The notes: generated from the letters alone by a model not told the origin. A stretch of DNA of 7,144 nucleotides from Candidatus Woesearchaeota archaeon (GCA_016213985.1 JACRPJ010000011.1:1-7144); one strand, 5' to 3'. Positions 1 to 5,733 are shown, counted from the first letter of the stretch. Numbers and translations are program-made.

Positions 1-89
1 AAAGACCTGCACTGCACTTCTTTTCTGATGAAAAGACCTGCACTAGAAACAGACAGCCCTTGGCTCGAGTTCGAATCTCGATAGCGGCC
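1..89 (+). tRNA. tRNA, 3' part (class II-like), 5' part outside the window
   Basis: A T-arm is clear: stem 65-69 (TCGAG), 7-nt loop 70-76 (TTCGAAT) and stem 77-81 (CTCGA), followed by a 7-nt acceptor strand at 82-88 (TAGCGGC). A short arm just before it (GCC-CTT-GGC, 56-64) looks like a long variable arm, as in tRNA-Leu or tRNA-Ser. The matching 5' acceptor strand (GCCGCTA) is not in the window. I could not assign the anticodon, because 1-54 does not fold into an anticodon arm as it stands; introns may interrupt it. The base at discriminator position 89 would be C, which is odd for Leu or Ser. CCA is not encoded. The minus-strand gene next door ends only 3 bp away. Confidence 0.5.
14..44 (+). 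other. possible 31-nt BHB intron in the tRNA
   Basis: An 11-13 nt sequence (AAAGACCTGCACT) occurs at 1-13 and again at 32-44, exactly 31 nt apart. TGCA at 8-11 can pair with TGCA at 39-42, with 3-nt bulges at 12-14 and 43-45, which is the BHB geometry. The insert holds a CTTTTC/GAAAAG hairpin (20-25/30-35) like those in the short 16S introns downstream. The intron does not fall at the usual 37/38 site in any anticodon assignment I tried, so this is tentative. Confidence 0.3.
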
Positions 90-91
90 CT

Positions 92-403
92 TTATCCTTT
101 TTCTATTTCTTCGAGAACATCATCAAAAGTTTTCCTGCGGCTTACAGAAGGGTGAAAATAGAAAGGCGAACGGGACGCGTAATCTCCGATAACATAGAGA
201 ATCACAAATACACCACATCTTCTAGCCCCTTCAATATCTTCAAAAGCATATTGTCTGGCAAGTTCTTGGTTGCTTTCATATGGTTTTATTGGTTCATGGA
301 GAGTCCAGTCAGCAGATATTTTATGGCCCCTTGCCTGAAGTTCTTTGTAAAGGGCTCTAACTTCTTCTTTTCTATCGAATCTGGCGGCAATATAAAATTC
401 CAT
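92..403 (-). CDS. nucleoside 2-deoxyribosyltransferase-like protein with internal deletion
   Basis: The 103-aa protein starts MEFYIAARF and continues with EVRALYKELQARGH, SADWTLHEPIKPY and a segment ending EDIEGARRCGVFVIL. This is the N-terminal nucleotide-binding half of the nucleoside 2-deoxyribosyltransferase-like family. The C-terminus (YVIGDYASRSPFYFHPSV...FDDVLEEIEKG) is also typical. In the family, VF(I/V)L is normally followed by a stretch of about 25-30 residues containing G-x-x-x-E-L-G with the catalytic glutamate, before the V(Y)V(I/V)G strand. Here VFVIL joins YVIGDY directly, in frame, so the catalytic segment seems to be missing. The protein may be inactive or a binding module. 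The stop codon lies 3 bp from the tRNA end, and the gene is divergent from the 16S gene. The family call rests on recognised motifs; the deletion is an inference from expected family length. Confidence 0.75.
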   Translation of the reverse strand: MEFYIAARFDRKEEVRALYKELQARGHKISADWTLHEPIKPYESNQELARQYAFEDIEGARRCGVFVILYVIGDYASRSPFYFHPSVSRRKTFDDVLEEIEKG

Positions 404-465
404 AAAATCATATAGAGATTAACTTTAATAAGGCATTGTGCAAGCTCTTTCGAATTTTCACCGAA

Positions 466-486
466 CACGAAAGCATTTAAATATAT
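466..486 (+). promoter_or_regulatory. probable archaeal TATA box for the rRNA operon
   Basis: An AT-rich TTTAAATATA (476-485) is preceded by a purine-rich CGAAAG (469-473 region) that could act as a BRE. A start about 25 bp downstream, near 508-512, would give a 5' leader of about 175 nt before mature 16S. The box is nearly palindromic and lies about 75 bp upstream of the divergent gene's start codon, so it could also serve that gene. Confidence 0.45.
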
Positions 487-509
487 TGTCCTATAGATAT
501 TACACATAA

Positions 510-687
510 AAGTTGAACTGGTTGACAGGTGACTGTTTTTACCGGGTATGTAACATGAGTTTACTATAACTCGACCCGAATCCGAAAGGATTGTTAGATG
601 AGAACTTAGATCTAAGAGTCTGAAGTTTGACCCTGTGAAATTTTATTGAAATAAGGGAAGGAGGAATGCAGGAAGCAACCCCGCATA
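510..687 (+). other. pre-16S 5' leader
   Basis: This transcribed leader contains a hairpin AATCC-GAAA-GGATT (near 575-588), a palindrome CTTAGATCTAAG (near 606-617) and the left arm of the 16S processing stem (624-654). No protein-coding gene is seen here. Confidence 0.5.
624..654 (+). repeat. left arm of the pre-16S processing stem
   Basis: TATTGAAATAA (644-654) is the exact reverse complement of TTATTTCAATA (6883-6893), just after the 16S 3' end. Further out, AGTTTGACC (624-632) pairs with 6905-6914 with one bulged G. Between the two helices lie 11 nt on each side that can form a bulged helix, including an AAA bulge at 638-640. Archaeal pre-16S is cut at such BHB-containing stems by the splicing endonuclease, so this stem probably releases the whole intron-containing 16S precursor. 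Confidence 0.7.
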
Positions 688-851
688 ATTCCGGTTGATC
701 CTGCCGGAGGTCACCGCTATCCGAATACGGCTTAGCTATGCGAGTTCTGGGTTAAACCAGGGCGAACTGCTCAGTAACACGTAGTTAACATGCCCTTATG
801 CTTTGTCTAATCCCGGGAAACTGGGGCCGAGGACAAGATAGGCAATAGTTG

Positions 852-982
852 TTGGAATTCTACTCTTTTCTTTCAAAAAGAAAAGAGTACAGTATTGAAA
901 AGAAACGATATACTTAACCAATTGATCAAGTATCTTAGTTTTCTTGGGTACTGTAGCCTTCTTTTTTGAAAAGAAGGCTAGA
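852..982 (+). other. probable rRNA intron 1 (V2 region)
   Basis: 131 nt. TGGAAT occurs at both ends (853-858 and 984-989), and removal brings GCAATAG together with CTATTGC across a normal-sized V2 loop. BHB: TAGT 846-849 pairs with GCTA 977-980 (one G-U), with bulges 850-852 and 981-983. Inside are strong hairpins at about 862-889 and 954-980 and a TACAGTA/TACTGTA helix. Helices here vary in length, so a retained expansion segment is the alternative. Confidence 0.55.
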
Positions 983-1048
983 CTGGAATACTCTATTGCT
1001 CAATGTAAGGATTGGACTGCGGCTTATCAGGCTGAAGTGAGTGTAATG

Positions 1049-1156
1049 TAACCTTTTCTTCAAGAGAAAAGGTTAATCAAAAGAGGAGCCTAATTTTTCT
1101 TCGTTTCGACTCAGAAAAATTTACGGCTTCCATCATAGAAGAAAACGGTTTTATAG
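1049..1156 (+). other. rRNA intron 2 (E. coli about 265/266, helix 11)
   Basis: 108 nt. Outer exon helix AAGTGAGT/ACTCACTT (1035-1042/1158-1165) is perfect. Central helix GTAA 1043-1046 with TTAT 1151-1154 (one G-U). Bulges TG|T (1047-1049) and AG|T (1155-1157). The splice product GTGTAATG|TACTCAC matches consensus length. Its 5' arm AACCTTTTC can pair either with 1064-1074 or with the intron's own 3' end (1141-1150). Confidence 0.88.
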
Positions 1157-1206
1157 TACTCACTTACCGATAACGAGTACGGGCCTTGAGAGAGGAAGCC
1201 CGGAGA

Positions 1207-1233
1207 TAGGCAGAAAATAAAATGCCTTCCGAG
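1207..1233 (+). other. 27-nt rRNA mini-intron 3 (E. coli about 316/317)
   Basis: Splits CGGAGA|TGGATTCTGAGAC. Central helix CGGA 1201-1204 with TCCG 1228-1231 is perfect. Bulges GA|T (1205-1207) and AG|T (1232-1234). Inner stem AGGCA/TGCCT with a 10-nt loop. All BHB parts are present in 27 nt. Confidence 0.82.
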
Positions 1234-1299
1234 TGGATTCTGAGACATTAATCCAGGGTCTACGGACTGCAGCAAGCGCGAAAACTTCTCAATGCACGT

Positions 1300-1360
1300 A
1301 AGCTTTTCTTTCTGTAAATTCTGTTCAAAGAAAATCTTAAGCAAAAGAAAAGCTGTGTAT
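1300..1360 (+). other. 61-nt rRNA intron 4 (E. coli about 381/382)
   Basis: Inserted in a GNRA tetraloop: removal gives GCAC-GTAA-GTGT. Central helix GCAC 1294-1297 with GTGT 1355-1358 (one G-U). Bulges GT|A (1298-1300) and AT|A (1359-1361). Inner helix of 11 bp, 1301-1311 with 1344-1354. Confidence 0.82.
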
Positions 1361-1448
1361 AAGTGTGAAGAGGGAATTCGGAGTGATTTCACTTTTAGTG
1401 GAATCTTTTGTTTAGTTTAGAAAACTAAGCGAATAAGGGGTGGGTAAG

Positions 1449-2315
1449 AGAGCGGGAGTGTTTGAATTTAGTCCAGTGAAACAAATAATAACCATGGAAT
1501 ACAAGCTAACTGAACAGCATATCACAGAGCTGCTAGATGAGATAAATGGGATAAGGAGCTTTGATGAACTTATACCCATTTTATTTAAAGATTCTAGAAT
1601 TCTTGTGCTGTTTAGGTTACAAGCTTGTGAGGATAGAAGAGACTTTTCCAGAGTTCTTGGGAAGAGTCTTAATACCATAGCAAACCTCGAGAGGGGCAAT
1701 AAAAAGATAAAGACTTGGAAGAAGTGTAATGAATATGTTAAAAAACTTAAAAATAATTATAAGCTACACTTCAAAAAGGATGATATATTGGATAGCTATA
1801 GGATGTGGATAAGGAAAGATGCTGATAACAGGACAAACAGAGCAAAACAAATTGCATATATGGGAGGGGAAGCGGCAGCTAAACAACTTAGTGGCTCTGA
1901 AAGGTTTATCAGATCTCAAAAAGCAGGGTTACAGGCAGTGAAGTTTGGAGCAGGTGTGCATGGGCAAAAAGACAAATGGATGTCGTGGTCAAAGAAAGGT
2001 CTTAGAATAGCTGGCAGAAAGATGACTTTAGGTCCTTTCGGAGAAAGGATGTCCAATGAGCTGGAAGCCAACGTTGCACGAAGACTAATTGCTAACCTGA
2101 TTTTGTTGTAGACAATCTCATAATAGAATGTTGCCATTGGGAATCTTTAGAAAGATGGTTATATCCACGGAATAAATTTAATTTGTTTTTAAAGAGCGGT
2201 TTTAAATGTGTGCTAGTAACAAAAACTAAATGTAAAGGGTTTATAGAGAATCTACCAAAAGGTGTTATAGTTGTCTTTGAGGATGAATTGGATTCAAACG
2301 CTCCCATTCTACCAA
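1449..2315 (+). mobile_element. 867-nt rRNA intron 5 (E. coli 510/511) with a homing endonuclease gene
   Basis: Central helix GGTA 1443-1446 with TACC 2310-2313 is perfect. Bulges AG|A (1447-1449) and AA|A (2314-2316). Long inner helix 1450-1463 with 2296-2309, one mismatch. Removal gives GGGTAAG|ACGGGTGCCAGC. It encodes a frameshifted PD-(D/E)XK-type endonuclease (1494-2341). Confidence 0.92.
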
Positions 2316-2341
2316 ACGGGTGCCAGCCGCCATTTTTCTAG
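1494..2341 (+). pseudogene. HTH plus PD-(D/E)XK-like homing endonuclease, one-base frameshift
   Basis: Reading from ATG 1494 gives 205 aa to TAG 2109-2111. An upstream in-frame ATG at 1440 is in the exon and is unlikely. Residues about 37-70 look like a helix-turn-helix (SRVLGKSLNTIANLERG). Residues 117-190 are Gly/Ala/Lys-rich helical repeats (MGGEAAAKQLSGSE, KAGLQAVKFG, KKGLRIAGRKMT). The reading breaks at about 2097-2101: in the next frame, 2099-2341 continues with DFVVDNLIIECCHW, then PRNKFNLFLKSGFK and LPKGVIVVFEDEL. This is the expected C-terminal nuclease core (D...I-I-E-C) and shares its layout with the gene at 3036. One missing G (AACCTG[G]ATTTT) would restore NLDFVVDN. The shifted frame runs through the 3' exon and stops inside the next mini-intron. 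A sequencing error or programmed shift are alternatives. Nuclease assignment is inference from motifs. Confidence 0.78.
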
Positions 2342-2364
2342 TTTAAATACTAGGAGAACGGTAA
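2332..2364 (+). other. 33-nt rRNA mini-intron 6 in the 530 loop (E. coli 526/527)
   Basis: Splits GTGCCAGCCGCC|GCGGTAATAC, one of the most invariant rRNA sequences. Central helix GCCG 2326-2329 with CGGT 2359-2362 (one G-U). Bulges CC|A (2330-2332) and AA|G (2363-2365). Inner helix of 10 bp, 2333-2342 with 2349-2358, loop TTAAAT. The predicted cuts fall exactly where the universal sequence is restored. Confidence 0.92.
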
Positions 2365-2534
2365 GCGGTAATACCCGCGCCCCAAGTAGTGACCGCGTTT
2401 ATTGGGTTTAGAGAGTTCGTAGCCGGTTCTGTAAGTTCTTAGTGAAATACCATGGTTAACTATGGTGCGAGCTAGGGGTACTGCAGGGCTTGAGACTGGG
2501 AGAGGTCAAGAGTATTGCTAGGGTAAGGGTAAAA

Positions 2535-2622
2535 TTATACCCTCTTCTTTCGAGAAAGAAGAGCCTTATAACCCAGAAGAAAGGAAGTTACAAAAAATTT
2601 GGGTTAATTATGGATTTTACAA
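2535..2622 (+). other. 88-nt rRNA intron 7 in the 690 loop (E. coli about 696/697)
   Basis: Removal gives GGTAAAA|TCTTATAATCC. Central helix GTAA 2529-2532 with TTAC 2617-2620 is perfect. Bulges AA|T on both sides (2533-2535, 2621-2623). Inside is a 10-bp hairpin CTCTTCTTTC/GAAAGAAGAG (about 2542-2563), with a second purine-rich copy AGAAGAAAGGA downstream. Confidence 0.85.
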
Positions 2623-2648
2623 TCTTATAATCCTAGCGAGACTACCTG

Positions 2649-2696
2649 ACAGCTTGAGATTTTCCATTGGATTCTATTATCTCATGTTTGGGTAAA
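2649..2696 (+). other. 48-nt rRNA intron 8 (E. coli 722/723)
   Basis: Removal gives ACTACCTG|TGGCGAAGGCG. Central helix TACC 2643-2646 with GGTA 2691-2694 is perfect. Bulges TG|A (2647-2649) and AA|T (2695-2697). Inner helices CAG/TTG and TGAGAT/ATCTCA (2655-2660/2679-2684). Confidence 0.87.
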
Positions 2697-2767
2697 TGGC
2701 GAAGGCGCTTGACTGGAACAGATCTGACGGTGAGGGACGAAAGCTAGGGGAGCAAATGGGATTAGAT

Positions 2768-2841
2768 TAAGCCCTTTCTCTTTTTCTAAAAGAGAAAGTC
2801 CTTATGGGGAAAGAGAAAAGATTTTACAAGAGCTTATAAAA
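2768..2841 (+). other. 74-nt rRNA intron 9 in the 790 loop (E. coli 793/794)
   Basis: Splits ATTAGAT|ACCCCAGTAGTCC, an invariant block. Central helix TTA(G) 2762-2765 with (A)TAA 2836-2839 has one G-A mismatch. The inner helix AAGC/GCTT (2769-2772/2832-2835) starts right after the bulge. Contains CTTTCTCTTT/AAAGAGAAAG (about 2774-2798) followed by another purine-rich copy. Confidence 0.82.
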
Positions 2842-2942
2842 ACCCCAGTAGTCCTAGCTGTAAACGATGCCCACTGGTCGTGGGAAAGTTCAAGGGATTT
2901 TCCCATGTCGTAGGGAAACCGTTAAGTGGGCCACCTGGGGAG

Positions 2943-3001
2943 AACTCGGTTGTTTATAAGTATACTCTGCTAAATATTAAGCAGTGCAACCGAATCCCAA
3001 A
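2943..3001 (+). other. about 59-nt rRNA intron 10 (E. coli about 890/891)
   Basis: Removal gives CCTGGGGAG|TACGGCCGCAAG. An inner helix CGGTTG/CAACCG (2947-2952/2987-2992) and a CTGCT/AGCAG hairpin are clear. GGGA 2938-2941 can pair with TCCC 2995-2998, but that register would leave 1-2 extra nt in the exon, so the ends are uncertain by about 2 nt. Confidence 0.75.
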
Positions 3002-3019
3002 TACGGCCGCAAGACTGAA

Positions 3020-3824
3020 AGGTGAGAACTGGATTATGCAAAAAGAGGGACTTGATTCGCTAATGGAAATTTTGAGATCTGGGGTAGAAAAATCCACTTT
3101 AAAAAAAGATCTTCAAGAAAACCCGAGACTCATTCTTCCATTGAGACTATCTTTAGGATTAAGCCAAAAACAATTTATAGAGAAGACTGGCAGATCTTTG
3201 TCTCAGGTATCTTTAATAAGATACGAAAAAGGGATGAGAAAAACTGTTCCGTTTTCTAAAGCCGAAAGGATCGCAGATTTTATTGACTTATCCGAAATTA
3301 GGAGAGAAGATATCTGGACAAATTATAACAAATTTGAGAAAATGAGGAACGGTCACTTAACTCCTGAGAAAGCCAGGGATTTGAACAGGTTATGGCGTAA
3401 CAAGTTCACACAAGAAGATAGAGAAAACTGGGGAAGGAAAGGAGCTGAAATTACAAACAGTAAGCAAAAATTTACGGAGCAGGAAAAAAAGATAAAAAAC
3501 ATTTTAGATTTGTCACATACAGAATATATAACCCATAAAAAAATAAACACCAAAATATTATCGATGAATATAGATTTTGTGGTTTGTAAAAACTCAGTTC
3601 CGAAAATTTTCATAGAATGTACAAAAAGAAAGCATGATCTTCATATACTATTACAAGCCTATGCTTATAGAAGCAGGCTTCTGAAAGAAACTTATGAAGA
3701 TTCAAAAACAATTATAATACTTGGAAAAATCCCTCTTTTTGCGAAAAAAATATTTGAAAAAGAATTCGATTATGTCATAGAAAACAGCGAATTAGAAAAA
3801 CTAAATCTGGTTCTTGCACAGTAT
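3020..3824 (+). mobile_element. 805-nt rRNA intron 11 (E. coli 908/909) with a homing endonuclease gene
   Basis: Central helix ACTG 3014-3017 with CAGT 3819-3822 is perfect. Bulges AA|A (3018-3020) and AT|A (3823-3825). Inner helix 3022-3032 with 3807-3817. Outer AAG/CTT. Removal gives CTGAA|ACTTAAGGGAATTGG. Position 908 is a known intron site in 16S of thermophilic Crenarchaeota. Confidence 0.93.
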
Positions 3825-3830
3825 ACTTAA
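3036..3830 (+). CDS. HTH plus PD-(D/E)XK-like homing endonuclease (intron-encoded)
   Basis: 264 aa from ATG 3036. This start is chosen because it lies inside the intron and has GGTGA about 10 nt upstream; in-frame codons further 5' (to 2880) are 16S exon and intron 10. Residues about 35-66 form a helix-turn-helix (LSLGLSQKQFIEKTGRSLSQVSLIRYEKG). A Gly/Lys-rich linker (GRKGAEITNSKQKFTEQE) follows. Residues 176-197 (MNIDFVV...KIFIECTKRK) supply D180 and E194 of a probable PD-(D/E)XK core, with T196 where the family usually has Lys. A C-terminal α/β segment (TIIILGKIPLFAKKIFEKE) completes the fold. The layout matches the broken gene at 1494. It is expected to cut intronless 16S alleles at this site. 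The stop TAA lies in the 3' exon, so translation must use unspliced precursor or a separate transcript. Function is inferred; the family is unnamed. Confidence 0.78.
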   Translation: MQKEGLDSLMEILRSGVEKSTLKKDLQENPRLILPLRLSLGLSQKQFIEKTGRSLSQVSLIRYEKGMRKTVPFSKAERIADFIDLSEIRREDIWTNYNKFEKMRNGHLTPEKARDLNRLWRNKFTQEDRENWGRKGAEITNSKQKFTEQEKKIKNILDLSHTEYITHKKINTKILSMNIDFVVCKNSVPKIFIECTKRKHDLHILLQAYAYRSRLLKETYEDSKTIIILGKIPLFAKKIFEKEFDYVIENSELEKLNLVLAQYT

Positions 3831-3999
3831 GGGAATTGGCGGGGGAGCACACAAGGGGTGGAGGCTGCGGTTTAATTCGATTCAACACGAGGAACCTTAC
3901 TAGTGGCGACAGCAGAATGAAGGTCAGTCTAAGGGGCTTACCAGACACGCTGAGAAGTGCTGCATGGCCGTCGTCATTCCTTGAGGACATCTATGGTCA

Positions 4000-4060
4000 G
4001 CGGACATATTCTGTTTTTCCCTGCTTACGCAGGCCGTAAACTAAAAACAGATAAGTCCGC
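4000..4060 (+). promoter_or_regulatory. structured leader motif, copy 1
   Basis: Stem GCGGAC 4000-4005 with GTCCGC 4055-4060; conserved internal loop ATATTCT (4006-4012) facing AGATAAG (4049-4055); upper stem CTGTTTTT/AAAAACAG. It lies 16 nt before ATG 4077. The same layout with different stem sequences occurs at 4525-4605 and 6165-6229. Confidence 0.7.
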
Positions 4061-4076
4061 TTCCCTAAAAATAAAT

Positions 4077-4160
4077 ATGAAAATTAAAAATTTTCAGAAA
4101 TTAGAGAATATAAAAACGCAAATGCATTTGATCTTGAAATATCAAGTGGCCGCGCTTTAA
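4077..4160 (+). pseudogene. remnant of a LAGLIDADG homing endonuclease gene
   Basis: ATG 4077 opens with MKIKNFQ, identical to the first seven residues of the LAGLIDADG gene at 6242, then runs only to residue 27 (stop 4158-4160). No LAGLIDADG motif remains. The intron is 239 nt, against 729 nt for intron 19, so most of the gene body has been deleted while the leader, the start-codon hairpin and the splice structure were kept. Confidence 0.7.
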
Positions 4161-4227
4161 TGTTTTTTGAGTTAATTAGAGATTTTTCAATTAAATGTCC
4201 TCTTGGAACGATATAGTTCGTGCCGTG

Positions 4228-4276
4228 TAAACTTTTTAAGAAAAAGTTTAATCAAAAAATTAAAAAGTTTCGGTAC
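4228..4276 (+). other. 49-nt rRNA intron 13 (E. coli 1079/1080)
   Basis: Only 13 nt of exon separate it from intron 12. Central helix GCCG 4222-4225 with CGGT 4271-4274 (one G-U). Bulges TG|T (4226-4228) and AC|A (4275-4277). AAACTTTTT (4229-4237) can pair with either of two AAAAAGTTT copies (4241-4249 or 4262-4270). Removal gives GCCGTG|AGGTGTCGCGTTAAGTC. Confidence 0.88.
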
Positions 4277-4508
4277 AGGTGTCGCGTTAAGTCGCGTAAC
4301 GAACAAGACCCGTACCTTATGTTGCTAAGCCGAAAGGCCGCACACATAAGGGACTGCCCGCGCTAAGTGGGAGGAAGGAGCGGTCGACGGCAGGTCCGTA
4401 CGGCCTGAATCCGCTAGGCTACACGCGACCTACAATGGTTGGGACAATAGGATGTGACTCCGTAAGGGGGAACCAATCCCTAAACCCAATCTCAGTCCAG
4501 ATCGATTG

Positions 4509-5650
4509 ATGAAACGCCTCGGTCTAGTGAAGCAGACATATTCTCCTTTTGGATAGCGGAATATCGGAACGATGCTATCCCAAAGTAGATAAGCCTGCTT
4601 CACTAAAATTTAATCATGAAAACTGAAAATTTTCCTTTGAATTACAATCTTCAGAAAAACTTCAGAGTAAAATTTAAGGAAAATCAATCCAAACAGTTCT
4701 TTAGTTTAGTAAAAACTGAAACCGGGATAATCAATTGGAAAGAATTATACAACAGGTATGATATTAAATCAAGTACCTTTTCTGATTGGTTAAATGGCAA
4801 AACACCGCCAACATTAGAATTTGTGATTTCGTGTATTCGGTTGGCTAAATTAAGAGTGATTGATGTGGAAAACAAAATAGAAGACATCTATGATCTTAGA
4901 ACTGTCTATTGCAAATACCCAAAAAACGTAAAGAACAAAAGTGACGTTGGTGGCATTTTATCGAGTTTAAAGGGCTGCAAAAGTGCAGATGGCTCTACTC
5001 CCCTTAACCAAACTGCAGAGATTGATGTCTATGACAAGAGATTAGCACAACTTATTGCCATGACACTAACAGATGGTGGAATCAGTGTCTATGGCAAAAA
5101 CGGCAAACACTATGAAATCTTCTTTGTCCAGAAATATCCAGATCCGATTAAATTGTTTTCAGATATTATCAAACAACTCTTTGGTCTGCAAGTTACTATT
5201 AGAAAAAGAGTCTATAAAGAAAATACATGGTACAGTGGACACCTGACTAGCAAATTAGTTGTAAATCAATTACTTAAACTGCTTAAAACTAATGGAAAAC
5301 TTACACGAAACAAGAAGGTTCCACGATTTATCTTTGAGGAAAAATATCTGGCAAGAGAGTTTCTAAGAATTCTCTATGGATCTGAAGGATGTGTTTATAT
5401 AAAAGAAGACAGAAAGCCGGTAATAGAAATTGGTTGCAAACCTATAAATTTAAAAAAATCGTATAGAAGATTACTGCAACTTTTTGATATAGAATGCAAA
5501 ATCTATCCTACAAAGTTATCCATACTTAAAAAATCGTCAGTAAAAAGATTCGTCAAAGAAATCGGTTCTCTGAACTGTTTTCGTGTCGTTAGGGGGAAAC
5601 ACTGTGGTGAGAAGAAAGTTAAAGTTCTTAAAAATACGCTGTCTGTACTG
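4509..5650 (+). mobile_element. rRNA intron 14 (helix 42, E. coli about 1309) with a LAGLIDADG gene; ends unresolved
   Basis: 16S exon is clear up to GATCGATTG (4508) and again from AACTCGCCCTCGTGAAG (5654). No single BHB restores helix 42, whose 5' strand should read GAGGG to pair with CCCTC 5660-5664. A BHB does exist at 4508|4509 and 5590|5591 (CGAT 4503-4506 with GTCG 5585-5588), and would bring AGGGGG (5591-5596) into place as the missing strand. That requires a second small intron at about 5597-5653, for which I found no clean BHB. Confidence 0.75.
4525..4605 (+). promoter_or_regulatory. structured leader motif, copy 2
   Basis: Stem TAGTGAAGCAG 4525-4535 with CTGCTTCACTA 4595-4605 is perfect. 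Internal loop ATATTCT (4538-4544) faces AGATAAG (4587-4593). Upper stem CTTTTGGATAGC/GCTATCC-CAAAG. ATG 4616 lies 10 nt downstream. Confidence 0.72.
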
Positions 5651-5668
5651 CAGAACTCGCCCTCGTGA
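4616..5668 (+). CDS. LAGLIDADG homing endonuclease with N-terminal HTH
   Basis: 350 aa. Residues about 25-60 look like a helix-turn-helix (WKELYNRYDIKSSTFSDWLNG). The first LAGLIDADG helix is residues 143-154 (LAQLIAMTLTDG, acidic residue D153); the second is 249-258 (FLRILYGSEG, E257). Two motifs in one chain point to a monomeric enzyme that binds an asymmetric site, here the helix 42 region of 16S DNA. The start at 4616 follows the leader motif and opens with a GAAAA/TTTTC hairpin as in the gene at 6242; there is no Shine-Dalgarno sequence. The last 25 codons overlap either the 3' exon or a second intron, and TGA 5666-5668 is inside 16S exon. The length is normal for a two-motif enzyme. Family call is firm; target and activity are inferred. 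Confidence 0.88.
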   Translation: MKTENFPLNYNLQKNFRVKFKENQSKQFFSLVKTETGIINWKELYNRYDIKSSTFSDWLNGKTPPTLEFVISCIRLAKLRVIDVENKIEDIYDLRTVYCKYPKNVKNKSDVGGILSSLKGCKSADGSTPLNQTAEIDVYDKRLAQLIAMTLTDGGISVYGKNGKHYEIFFVQKYPDPIKLFSDIIKQLFGLQVTIRKRVYKENTWYSGHLTSKLVVNQLLKLLKTNGKLTRNKKVPRFIFEEKYLAREFLRILYGSEGCVYIKEDRKPVIEIGCKPINLKKSYRRLLQLFDIECKIYPTKLSILKKSSVKRFVKEIGSLNCFRVVRGKHCGEKKVKVLKNTLSVLQNSPS

Positions 5669-5683
5669 AGTCGAAATCCCTAG

Positions 5684-5717
5684 ATGATACTAGAAATCAG
5701 TTCTCGTATCAGAGGAA
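5684..5717 (+). other. 34-nt rRNA mini-intron 15 (E. coli 1347/1348)
   Basis: Splits CCCTAG|TAGTCGC. Bulges AG|A (5682-5684) and AA|T (5716-5718). Central helix CCCT 5678-5681 with GAGG 5712-5715 has one C-A mismatch and one G-U. Inner helix TGATAC/GTATCA (5685-5690/5706-5711) plus AGAA/TTCT. Confidence 0.8.
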
Positions 5718-5733
5718 TAGTCGCTTGTCATCA

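Larger units (their letters stand above)
3976..4214 (+). mobile_element. 239-nt rRNA intron 12 (E. coli 1066/1067) with LAGLIDADG gene remnant
   Basis: Central helix GTCG 3970-3973 with CGAT 4209-4212 (one G-U). Bulges TC|A (3974-3976) and AT|A (4213-4215). Inner helix 3977-3990 with 4195-4208, broken only by a 2x2 loop. Removal gives GCCGTCGTC|AGTTCGTGCCGTG. It keeps the leader motif and the start of the LAGLIDADG gene found in introns 14 and 19, but little else. Confidence 0.9.

Noticed and set aside
1..44. CRISPR-like direct repeat
   Set aside because: Only two copies, next to a tRNA, and better explained by an intron with repeated pairing arms.
1111..2307. Minus-strand open frames across introns 2-5
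   Set aside because: They are shadows of rRNA exons and of the plus-strand endonuclease gene.
2880..3035. Upstream extension of the intron 11 endonuclease gene
   Set aside because: This part is 16S exon and intron 10; the intron starts at 3020 and ATG 3036 has a ribosome-binding-like GGTGA.
3836..4039. 67-aa open frame in 16S exon
   Set aside because: It is a translation of conserved 16S sequence (positions about 920-1066) plus intron 12.
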